Assembly: GCA_035570275.1 (NCBI GenBank)
Contig: DATMNI010000277.1
Span: 1 to 60,867, forward strand
From: DATMNI01 sp035570275
Lineage (GTDB): Bacteria > Acidobacteriota > Terriglobia > Bryobacterales > Bryobacteraceae
Length of the DNA: 60,867 nucleotides
Reading direction: 5' to 3'
Shown: positions 8,994-16,859 of the stretch, in pieces
Layout: each line of letters starts with the position of its first letter
Position numbering within the stretch: the stretch's first letter is position 1
Notes under the pieces: generated by a model
The model's database searches: none
Told to the model about the DNA's origin: nothing
What the model saw: the letters and a program-made list of their open reading frames with translations, nothing else
Translations under genes and position numbers: made by a program

Positions 8994-9144
8994 AAGGGTG
9001 GGCCGTGGTATGCGCCGGCGCTTCGCGCGGCAAGCAACTCGAAAATGTAGTCGCCAACTGAAACGTCAGGTGCAATCATAACGGTATGCCGTGGTATGCG
9101 CCGCCGCTTCGCGCGGCAAGCAACTCGAAAATGTAGTCGCCAGC
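8973..9144. repeat. 86-bp tandem duplication across a gene junction
   Basis: Copy one covers 8973-9058 and copy two starts at 9059. They share long exact stretches (for example the block containing CGGCAAGCAACTCGAAAATG) and differ at only a few bases. Each copy holds the 3' end of the glycosyltransferase gene and the first codons of the acetyltransferase gene. Confidence 0.9.
8990..9079 (-). CDS. 29-codon coupled mini-ORF created by a tandem duplication
   Basis: The ATG here overlaps the stop of the upstream glycosyltransferase (ATGA), and its own TGA overlaps the ATG of the acetyltransferase (ATGA again). It begins with the first seven residues of the acetyltransferase (MIAPDVS) and continues into a copy of the glycosyltransferase C-terminus (GDYIFELLAARSAGAYHGPP). 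It may have no function except to carry ribosomes across the duplicated junction. No homologue is claimed. Confidence 0.4.
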   Translation of the reverse strand: MIAPDVSVGDYIFELLAARSAGAYHGPPL

Positions 9145-10023
9145 GAGACGTTTCATGCAAGGAAATCCCACTTGCTGTGAGACCTTCCAGAGAACTCGCA
9201 GCGCATCGCCGGGGAGGCCGAGTTGTATCAGCTCTTTGATGGTCCCCTGCGCAACCTGTTCCAGGAACCAGGCCCGGCCCATCGTCTCAAGTTCTGCGGC
9301 CGCTTCCCGCTGCACCGCTTCATGACTCCAATTCGGATGCAGCCACGAGACCACCGCCATCCTGGTGAACAACGCTTGTTCCCATTTCTTGCCGAGGGTC
9401 ATACCGGCGGTCGAGAAGCGATACCGCAGCAAGGGAACAGGAATGTTCGCCAGCCCATACACATTGCTGGCTCGCAGCCACAGATCGTAGTCCTCGGAAT
9501 TCTTGTACGCGGAGCGATAACCCCCCAATGCCAGGATTTCCTGCTTACGCAGGATCACTGACGGGTGATAGAGACAATTATAATTGGCCAGGGCAGCCAC
9601 AATTTCCGCGTGTTCGGTGGGCAGTTTGACCAGGCGGTCAAACGCGGGAGTGCGCCCCATGTGGTACACGAACGTGCCGGCGACGGCGACTTCCGGACGG
9701 ACCCGCATGAATCGCAGTTGTGTGGAGAGGCGATTAGGCAGCGCCACATCGTCCTGATCCATGCGGACAACGAATTGGGAGCGGGCCTCCACAAGACCTT
9801 CGTTCAGGGTCGCGGAGAGACCCATATTCCTGGAATGATAGACGGCCCGAACGCGTGGATCCCGAAAGGCATAGACGCCGATGACTTCCGCCGAGCGATC
9901 GCGAGAGCAGTCGTCGACGGCTAGCAACTCGAAGTCGGGTTCGTCCTGGCACAGAATCGACTCAATCGCGGCATGAAGAGCGAATCCAGCGTTGTAGACG
10001 GGGAGCAGGATGCTGGCTTTCAT
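9076..10023 (-). CDS. Family 2 glycosyltransferase
   Basis: A 315-residue GT-A enzyme. The N-terminus ASILLPVYNAG, AVDDCSRDRS and the metal site RMDQDDVA (near residue 90) are standard GT2 motifs, and NSEDYDLW near residue 180 is the ED motif carrying the catalytic base. The ATG at 10023 shares a base with the stop of the upstream epimerase (TAATG), so it is coupled to it. Its own C-terminus has been copied by the downstream tandem duplication without changing the frame. The rhamnosyl- or galactosyl-like subgroup cannot be fixed by eye. Confidence 0.9.
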   Translation of the reverse strand: MKASILLPVYNAGFALHAAIESILCQDEPDFELLAVDDCSRDRSAEVIGVYAFRDPRVRAVYHSRNMGLSATLNEGLVEARSQFVVRMDQDDVALPNRLSTQLRFMRVRPEVAVAGTFVYHMGRTPAFDRLVKLPTEHAEIVAALANYNCLYHPSVILRKQEILALGGYRSAYKNSEDYDLWLRASNVYGLANIPVPLLRYRFSTAGMTLGKKWEQALFTRMAVVSWLHPNWSHEAVQREAAAELETMGRAWFLEQVAQGTIKELIQLGLPGDALRVLWKVSQQVGFPCMKRLAGDYIFELLAARSGGAYHGIPL

Positions 10024-10973
10024 TACTTCGCCACACACGCCCGGGCATCCGGCTTGCAATCCGCCATTAAGTCACTGATTCCGGAACGCAGATCGATCGC
10101 TGGCGACCAGCCATACTCGCGTTGGGCAAGAGACGTGTCCAGCACCACCCAGTCGATCAGTTGCTGCCCGAGATGATCATCGGTCTCGATAGCGAGCGGG
10201 GAACCGTAACAGGCCTCGATCATCGTCAGGATCTCCAGGACGGAATGCCCTTCGCCGCGGCCCACATTGAGGATCATGAACGGCGCATGCGGTTCGGCCG
10301 CCCGCTCCGCAATACTGCATATATCCTGCAAGTGCACATAATCGCGAACGTTGTGGGGGTTGCCGAACACCCGCACCGGCCGCCCGTGGAGCACATTGTT
10401 GACCGCTACGCCGATCAATCCCTGACTGCGATGATAGGGCAGCAAAGCTCCGAAAGCGTTCCCAACGCGAAGCACCGTGGCGGTCAAGTGACCGCGCTCG
10501 GCAGCAAGCCGCAGATACTGTTCGGCCACCAGCTTTTGAATTCCGTAGGACGAGGCGGGACCGCACGGGTCCGTCTCGCAATAACGGTCCCTTCCGTGTT
10601 TGGGAGCGTAAATAGAGCCGCCACTGCTGAAATACACGATCTGAGGACGGGTCCCCATATCCTCTACTGCGCGGATAAGGTTGAGAAGTGGGATGAGGTT
10701 GCACATCGTGTCACTAACCTTGTCCCGGTCAGAATTGACTGGAGAATTCGTGTGAGCGAGGTAGTAAATGACGTCCAAGCCAACAACGAAACGACGGCAA
10801 TCCGCCGCGGAAAGCAGGTCACCCGTAATCACGGGAAAACGTTCCGGGTCAGGGCTGACTTGAGCGCTCCGGGTCAAGAGGCGAATACTCCCCGGTGTGT
10901 TGGCAGCAAGGTATCGCGAAAGGTACGAGCCGATGAAACCCGTTGCCCCCACGATTCCTATAAGCCTAGCCAT
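10023..10973 (-). CDS. NAD-dependent epimerase/dehydratase (extended SDR)
   Basis: A nucleotide-sugar epimerase or dehydratase of 316 residues. The Rossmann motif is GATGFIGSY at the N-terminus, YFSSGGSIY carries the catalytic serine region, and SSYGIQK contains the YxxxK dyad. LHGRPVRVFGNPHNVRDY is the substrate-binding segment typical of UDP-glucose 4-epimerase-like enzymes. The start at 10973 places the glycine motif ten residues in; a longer frame would add an unlikely 23-residue leader. It is coupled to the following glycosyltransferase. The exact nucleotide sugar is unknown. Confidence 0.87.
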   Translation of the reverse strand: MARLIGIVGATGFIGSYLSRYLAANTPGSIRLLTRSAQVSPDPERFPVITGDLLSAADCRRFVVGLDVIYYLAHTNSPVNSDRDKVSDTMCNLIPLLNLIRAVEDMGTRPQIVYFSSGGSIYAPKHGRDRYCETDPCGPASSYGIQKLVAEQYLRLAAERGHLTATVLRVGNAFGALLPYHRSQGLIGVAVNNVLHGRPVRVFGNPHNVRDYVHLQDICSIAERAAEPHAPFMILNVGRGEGHSVLEILTMIEACYGSPLAIETDDHLGQQLIDWVVLDTSLAQREYGWSPAIDLRSGISDLMADCKPDARACVAK

Positions 10974-11078
10974 AATAGTAGATTTCCAACAAACTGTGCA
11001 GAATTGACGTTTAGCATAACCCAAATCCCAAGCAAGCCGCAAGACTCAGGCATTCTTCCCTGACGTCGGTTGTGCGCC

Positions 11079-13277
11079 TTAGGGGCTCAACGGGCCCCCA
11101 CGACGCCCCTCGGCCCGGCCGGCAAGCAGATAATGCAGCAGCGGATTTATTCCGGCTCTTGCAACGTCGGGGTTAGAAACGAGGTACCTGTTTGTACTGA
11201 AAGACGCGGATGGGTCTCGGCCTTCTCGAAATCCCGAGAATACATAGTGGAGAAAAGGCGGCAATCTGCTCCGCCCAACATCCGGGTAGTGGTTTAGATA
11301 GTAACGGCTATCGAAGTACTCAACAGCCTCTCCGGACAGCCACCCCCATCGTTTGATGCGGCAAAGCAGGACAGCGTTTTTGACGTCCGCCACCACTCGC
11401 CAAAGCGTGGCGAAAGCGGGGGATCCCCCACCCTTACTGCGCTGCGGCGCAGCGAGCCGGGCCGCAGCCGCGACCGTCTGCGGTGCCAACGCACGCGCCA
11501 GGGGAGCGCGCCGCTTCTGAAAACGCACAAAAACATCGGCGAACTTCCGGGCGCCATCCGCCAGGGAGAAATGAGCTACGGCGCGCTGCCGGGCGCTTTC
11601 GGAGAGTCGCCTGTATAACTGCCGGTCTTCCGCAAGGCGAACGATGGCAGCTGCGAAACCCGGCACATCGCCCGCTTCGATGAGACAGCCGCCCTCGCCC
11701 TCGGGCATCATCGCGGGAATACCTCCGACGCGACTGGCAATCACCGGAACACCCATCGCCAAGCTCTCCATCACCACGTTCGGGCGCCCATCCAGACGCG
11801 AGCAGACCACCACCGCATCGCAGCAGACGTGACCTTCCCGACCCGAGACGAATCCGAGGAGGTGAACTCTGCCGTTGAGATCTCGCTCCGACGCTCGACG
11901 GCGTAGTGCCGCCTCCATCGGACCGCAGCCGTATACGATGAACTCCATCCCCGGCCGGCCGCCAATGAGGGATGCGAGCTCCAGGAAGAGATCGGGACCC
12001 TTTTCCTCTGAAAGGCGACCTATGAATCCCACGACGAAGCGCCCGTCGTCATCCAACCTCGGTTCCCGTGTCCTCCAGTCGAGCTTCGGCCGCGGCGAAT
12101 ACCAACTAAGGTCGACGCCGTTCGGGATGATAGAGATATGCTCGTCACTCTCCCCATGCTCTATGAGCCACTCTTTCATGCTGGCATCTTCGGTGACGAC
12201 GTGGTCGATCAGATAGCTGTATTTCAGGTAATTCGCCGTGTGGCCGACAGGATTGAACAGGAGGTCCACAACCGGCAGCGAGGGGAAGAATTGCCGGATT
12301 TGCGGTAGTAAGTCGTAGGTATATGAAGAACCGACCTGCCACAGCACTCCGACAGAATGCTGCTCGATCAGGTAACATACGAATAAGCTCCAGACTGGGG
12401 TATTCAGGAACCGGGGAAGGTGGTAGATCCCGCAGGCGCACTCCTCAAACCAGGCGGTTGTGTCGCCCTGGCCCTCAATGGTTGGCGTGGTTGTCATAAC
12501 CAGCACGCGAAAGCCAAGAGCCTTGAGTTGTTGGCAGATCTGGCTGGTAACCCTTTCCGCCCCACCCACCGTGAGGAAGGGCATGGCCAGCAGAATTGTC
12601 GACTGGTCGCCCGCCCGTCCCGCGATAAGGCCGTCGTAGCCGAATCTGGCTTCGGGTGAGCCGAGGCCTGCATGCCAACCTAAGCCCGTATCGTCTTCCC
12701 CGTATCGCCCGCCCGCCGGGGCCGAATCCAGCCGCTGAACCAGGACTTCCGGAATGAGACACGTGCGCACGCCGGATTCCGACATCCGTTTCCAGAGATC
12801 CGCCGACTGTTCCTCGAGCGAGGGTCGATCGACGCTCCAGCGCCAACCGGAAAGGGCCGACGCTCGTACCACGCTCGCGCGCGGGATACCGACAGCAGGC
12901 GGCCTACGGGGTCCGGAAACTGCGGAGCCTGCGACGGTGCAGTCCCAAGATCCACAGAGATCGATTCCTCCCACCTCGAGGAGAAAGGCACACTTCTCGA
13001 TGTAGGTGCGCTCCAGTTGATCGCCCGCCTGAACGAAGCAGATATACCGGCCCTTCGTCCGGCTCGCCCCGAAGCTCCACGATTGATTCACATCCGAAAT
13101 GACGTAAACCGCCACTGGCGACGATTCATAGCGAGGCACATCGCCATCGCCGGAAATCGCCGCGATTACCTCTATCGATGGAAAGGTCTGGGCGAGCGCG
13201 GACGCGATGGAGCGTTCCAGCTTCTCTCCGGCGCCCGGTGCTGCGATAACCACACTGATAACGGGGGAAATAAGCAT
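11079..13277 (-). CDS. Two-domain glycosyltransferase (GT2-like plus GT4) with C-terminal YLxxxPDV repeats
   Basis: A 732-residue fusion. Residues 1-215 resemble a GT2 domain (ISVVIAAPGAGEKLERSIAS), but the metal site reads VQAGDQLER, so this half may be inactive. Residues about 225-590 are a GT4 domain: VGGAERVTSQI, GFIGRLSEEKGPDLFLE, and ESLAMGVPVIAS with the donor-binding glutamate. The last 85 residues hold two copies of a short module, FDSRYYLNHYPDV and FSTNRYLVSNPDV, each followed by LxHYxxxGxxEGR, found at the ends of many large bacterial glycosyltransferases. It follows the GT39-like gene by ten bases and is probably a polymer-building enzyme. Confidence 0.85.
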   Translation of the reverse strand: MLISPVISVVIAAPGAGEKLERSIASALAQTFPSIEVIAAISGDGDVPRYESSPVAVYVISDVNQSWSFGASRTKGRYICFVQAGDQLERTYIEKCAFLLEVGGIDLCGSWDCTVAGSAVSGPRRPPAVGIPRASVVRASALSGWRWSVDRPSLEEQSADLWKRMSESGVRTCLIPEVLVQRLDSAPAGGRYGEDDTGLGWHAGLGSPEARFGYDGLIAGRAGDQSTILLAMPFLTVGGAERVTSQICQQLKALGFRVLVMTTTPTIEGQGDTTAWFEECACGIYHLPRFLNTPVWSLFVCYLIEQHSVGVLWQVGSSYTYDLLPQIRQFFPSLPVVDLLFNPVGHTANYLKYSYLIDHVVTEDASMKEWLIEHGESDEHISIIPNGVDLSWYSPRPKLDWRTREPRLDDDGRFVVGFIGRLSEEKGPDLFLELASLIGGRPGMEFIVYGCGPMEAALRRRASERDLNGRVHLLGFVSGREGHVCCDAVVVCSRLDGRPNVVMESLAMGVPVIASRVGGIPAMMPEGEGGCLIEAGDVPGFAAAIVRLAEDRQLYRRLSESARQRAVAHFSLADGARKFADVFVRFQKRRAPLARALAPQTVAAAARLAAPQRSKGGGSPAFATLWRVVADVKNAVLLCRIKRWGWLSGEAVEYFDSRYYLNHYPDVGRSRLPPFLHYVFSGFREGRDPSASFSTNRYLVSNPDVARAGINPLLHYLLAGRAEGRRGGPLSP

Positions 13278-13287
13278 ACCCGTGCGA

Positions 13288-15543
13288 CTAAGGTAAGATT
13301 ACCGGGTCGCTCCACCCAGCATGATCATACAGATTATTATTCCTGGGGCCGGCGCGGGTGATCAGGATCAGATCGATCGGGCCATGCCCGGTAACATTCA
13401 GGGGAAACTCGACGTCGACCCATCGCCGGTCTGATGCGACATGTTGAGGATCGAGGTATCGGTGCCAGCGGATCGAGGTGCGGCCGTCCTCGACGACATC
13501 CACTTCGAATTCCACGCCATCGCTCTTGTCCGGACCCCAGCTCTCTGGGCTGATCCCAACTGCGGATTTGAATCGAGCTCCTGGCAAGAGGTTCAAGCGC
13601 CAGCGTACCGAAGTTATCTGCGGCGCGGCCCCCGGATGTTCAAACAACACGCGCCGGATGTCACCGTTGATGTCAAACCCGACTGGACCAACATAACTGA
13701 CTGCAGTGGCTTCGATACTTGCGGAACCAAGTCGCGTGAGCAGATCCAGCCTCGACATACGCTCTCGAGACACCCAAACCGTAGCCCAGGTGTGGTCCGG
13801 CAGGGGCCATCGCTCGAAAAGGAAAAACCCGCGCGCCTTGAGGAGCGCGCCATCGTTCTCCAGCAACCGATCGACCACGCTCTGGCTACGGCGCGCCCAT
13901 TCGACATCGTAGAAGCCCGCTTTGAAGATCGGGCCGGATTTGGCGATCACCACATCGGCATCGGTCGCGCCGGCGGGACTGTTCAGGCGGGAAAAGTCGG
14001 GCTCCTGGACGGCCACCTGTCCCGTGAGTCCGGAACGCAGCACTTTGTAATGAAAAAGATCGCCGGACATCCACTCGTAGTCAGTCAGCAAACGGACGTC
14101 CAGAATACGTCCGGCGTCCCACTGCCGGGCAATCTGCTTGAGAGCGCCGACCACTTCGTCCGTTTTCCAATCCAACGGATACGGCAATACGGCCGAATTG
14201 CCATCGACGACGCCGCCTTGCCAATAGGGCGTATCGACAAACGGATTCGAGCGAATACCGTCTGAAGACTTCATCAAAGCCACTGTACCGGAAATCAAGC
14301 GCCCCGGGTTGGCCGTCCCCAGGCGCTCGTGCAATTGAACCCCCACCGCGAGACACGCCAAAACTCCGGCAAGAACCCGCGACGCCGGGGCTGTCCAGTG
14401 CCTGCCCCATGGCACGACCCGGTCGAAGCAAATCACGGTCGCAGCGATCAAAGTGAACCCGGGAAGCAGCGGGAAAAAATAGTAGGAAAGCGGAAAGCTC
14501 GCTGTGAAACGAATCCCGATCCAACCGCCCGCAATCCACAGCAGCGGGTACCAGGACATTCGACGCGCGAGGATGGCCAGGCAGCAGAGCCCAGCCACGA
14601 AGATCAGCATCTGCGAAATCGGAAACCGGCCCAGCGTCGCGACCCAGATGGTCCAAAGCGCGGGGGCGGGCGCTATAGCACCGGTCGCCGCCACACTGTG
14701 AGACCGAGCGATCTGTTCCTGGAGAATGTGCGAGTTGAGCCAGTGATACCAGATACCGCAGAGCGTACCGCAGGCGATCGACAGCAAGACCGGCCAACGT
14801 CTGGCAAGCCTCGCAGTCAGGCGGTCCGTTCCGCTGAACAAGCACCGCCCGACAAAATACAGAAGAGGGCCCCCGGCAAACACCACGTACAAATGCTTGG
14901 CGCCCATGCCGAGCACGATCGCTAATCCCAGAAGGATGGAATCAAAGAGACTTGAAAAACTGCCGCGATCCAGTCTGACGCACAACAGCACGGTCAACGC
15001 CGAGATGGCGGCCAAAGGCAAATCCACCTGGTAGTAGCCGCTGAAAACCATGACGGTTTCGAACAGGCAGAACCAGAGCGAACCGAGCAGCCCTGGCCAC
15101 GGGGACGCGACTAGAAGGTTGGACATCGCGATGAGCGAGTAACCAAGGGTCCAGACACTACCTAAGTTGACTAACAGAGCAGCCACCCTGACTGAGTGTC
15201 CGACGACGAAGTAGCTAATCGCAGTGAGAAACGGAATTAGCCCAGGCTTGGTGTTGGTCACTTCATGTAAGTCGAGTGCCTGAATCAGGTGAAAAGTTTT
15301 CAGGTGTTGGAACGAATACTCACTGATGTTCAGGTAGGTGGATTCGTCCCACCGAGGCGGCCGGTGGTCGATTGCAAACCAGAGAAGCGCGATGACCGTC
15401 TGGAAAAGCGCGAAGAGGTAGAATAGACGCAGATCGCTGTTGGCAGGGTGCCGAAGTGGACTGCTGGGATCCCGTAGCTGGTCCACCTTCTGGCGCGACC
15501 CCGCGCGCGGAGTCTTTTTTGATTTCGAGGTCGGAATCCCCAT
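13288..15543 (-). CDS. GT39/ArnT-like integral membrane glycosyltransferase
   Basis: A 751-residue protein. The first half has about ten hydrophobic segments beginning at LFYLFALFQTVIALLWF (around residue 40). The first extramembrane loop contains PRWDES, the acidic motif that binds the polyprenyl-phosphate sugar in ArnT and PMT-type enzymes. The last 300 residues are a soluble domain on the outer face with beta-rich sequence. It should move a sugar from a lipid carrier to an acceptor in the periplasm. It is the first gene of the minus-strand run down to the aminotransferase. The acceptor (lipid A, protein or glycan) is unknown. Confidence 0.8.
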   Translation of the reverse strand: MGIPTSKSKKTPRAGSRQKVDQLRDPSSPLRHPANSDLRLFYLFALFQTVIALLWFAIDHRPPRWDESTYLNISEYSFQHLKTFHLIQALDLHEVTNTKPGLIPFLTAISYFVVGHSVRVAALLVNLGSVWTLGYSLIAMSNLLVASPWPGLLGSLWFCLFETVMVFSGYYQVDLPLAAISALTVLLCVRLDRGSFSSLFDSILLGLAIVLGMGAKHLYVVFAGGPLLYFVGRCLFSGTDRLTARLARRWPVLLSIACGTLCGIWYHWLNSHILQEQIARSHSVAATGAIAPAPALWTIWVATLGRFPISQMLIFVAGLCCLAILARRMSWYPLLWIAGGWIGIRFTASFPLSYYFFPLLPGFTLIAATVICFDRVVPWGRHWTAPASRVLAGVLACLAVGVQLHERLGTANPGRLISGTVALMKSSDGIRSNPFVDTPYWQGGVVDGNSAVLPYPLDWKTDEVVGALKQIARQWDAGRILDVRLLTDYEWMSGDLFHYKVLRSGLTGQVAVQEPDFSRLNSPAGATDADVVIAKSGPIFKAGFYDVEWARRSQSVVDRLLENDGALLKARGFFLFERWPLPDHTWATVWVSRERMSRLDLLTRLGSASIEATAVSYVGPVGFDINGDIRRVLFEHPGAAPQITSVRWRLNLLPGARFKSAVGISPESWGPDKSDGVEFEVDVVEDGRTSIRWHRYLDPQHVASDRRWVDVEFPLNVTGHGPIDLILITRAGPRNNNLYDHAGWSDPVILP

Positions 15544-15737
15544 CTAAGGCCGCGCCGGCACGCGGCCGGTGTTGAAGCCACATCATAACAGATGTTTGAG
15601 ACGTCGAAGCACGTAACCGACGAGCCAAGACTCGATCTTCGGCGACGATTTTGACCCGACGGATCGACGGGTGGCCTCACGACCTGCCGTTCGAGCGGCG
15701 AGTCTGCAAGACTTCACTGGCGTGGCAAGATTGTCGT

Positions 15738-16676
15738 CTACGGCACCGTCCAAGTCGCCACCTGGCGATTGCCTGGGTGGCCATTGTTGACACTGTACAC
15801 ATCTGCCACTACGATGCGTGATCCGGCGAACGCGCCGGTGAATTGCACCATCAGGTTCAGCGTCACCACATTGCCCGAGCCCTGCGTCGAAGATGAGGCT
15901 GCATTAACCGAGCAGTAGCTGTGCTGCAGCGTCCCGGAACTACCGGCGACTACCGGGCCCAGCCACGCCGATTCGTCTTGAGCGGCCAGATAGATGGCGC
16001 CGGTTCGTACAAACAAGACATGGCAGCGCAACCCGTCGTTGCCTGTGAACACAATCTCGGCCGACGAGATGGATGCGTACCCGTCTGTATCGGACAACTG
16101 AAATGCGAAGGTCTGGCTGCTGCCTTTCCCCGAAGAAGGCGTGACGGACACAATCGACGGCACAGCCGGGGACGTTCCCGGCACAGACCACGTCGCAACC
16201 TGGCGATTGCCCGCGTGGCTATTGTTCACACTGTACACATCGGCCACTACGACGCGCGATCCGGCGAACATGCTGGTGAATTGCACCGCCAGATTCAGCG
16301 TCACCACATTGCCCGCACCCTGCGTCGAAGATGAGGCTCCATTAATCGAGCAGTAGCTGTGCTGCACGGTCCCGGAACTCCCGGCAGCTACCGGGCCCAG
16401 CCACACCGATTCGTCTTGAGCGGCCAGATAGATGGCGCCGGTTCGTATAAACAAGACATGGCAGCGCAACCCGTCGTTACCAGTGAACACAATCTCGGCC
16501 GACGAGATGGATGCGTATCCGTCCGTGTCGGACAACTGAAATGCGAATGCGGCTGTTACGAGATCTATCAGCAGCAGCAGAGCCCAATGCAGAGCGGGGG
16601 GCTTCGGTTCGACGTCCTCGGCTGTTTGACCGCCGGCATCAGAGCCGGGGTAAGGTGGCATCGGCGAAATAGACAT
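15738..16676 (-). CDS. Chimeric protein: truncated membrane-protein N-terminus plus two near-identical beta repeats
   Basis: A 312-residue product. The first 40 residues (MPPYPG, then PPALHWALLLLIDLVTA) match the start of a proline-rich, multi-pass membrane family, but its first transmembrane helix runs straight into FAFQLSDTDGYAS. What follows is two 146-residue copies of a beta-rich extracellular-type domain with conserved cysteines (GLRCHVLF and HSYC), joined by VPSIVSVTPSSGKGSSQT. The whole second domain is normally the end of an exported protein. A GGGCGGGG ribosome site precedes the ATG at 16676. Probably the product of a deletion fusion; whether it is functional is unclear. Confidence 0.65.
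   Translation of the reverse strand: MSISPMPPYPGSDAGGQTAEDVEPKPPALHWALLLLIDLVTAAFAFQLSDTDGYASISSAEIVFTGNDGLRCHVLFIRTGAIYLAAQDESVWLGPVAAGSSGTVQHSYCSINGASSSTQGAGNVVTLNLAVQFTSMFAGSRVVVADVYSVNNSHAGNRQVATWSVPGTSPAVPSIVSVTPSSGKGSSQTFAFQLSDTDGYASISSAEIVFTGNDGLRCHVLFVRTGAIYLAAQDESAWLGPVVAGSSGTLQHSYCSVNAASSSTQGSGNVVTLNLMVQFTGAFAGSRIVVADVYSVNNGHPGNRQVATWTVP
15754..16109. repeat. DNA repeat copy A of 438-bp-spaced pair
   Basis: This block is nearly identical to 16192-16547, offset by exactly 438 bases (146 codons). Differences are scattered single bases. The high DNA identity implies recent duplication or ongoing gene conversion. Confidence 0.9.
16192..16547. repeat. DNA repeat copy B of 438-bp-spaced pair
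   Basis: Second copy of the block at 15754-16109. Its right edge coincides with the point where the chimeric protein switches from the membrane-protein N-terminus to the repeat domain. Confidence 0.9.
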
Positions 16677-16859
16677 GAATTCCCCGCCCACGGAACTAGA
16701 GATCATATCATCAAACGCAGGCTCTTTTAGAGTGCCTTAAACCAGCCGCGACACGGCTGCGCCCCACGCCCGCGGACTTCAAGGAATGCTCCGGATTCAA
16801 GTGAGAGTGCCACTGGCCGGCTCGGTGGTATAGACTGAATAGGACTTGGGAGGCTAAGA

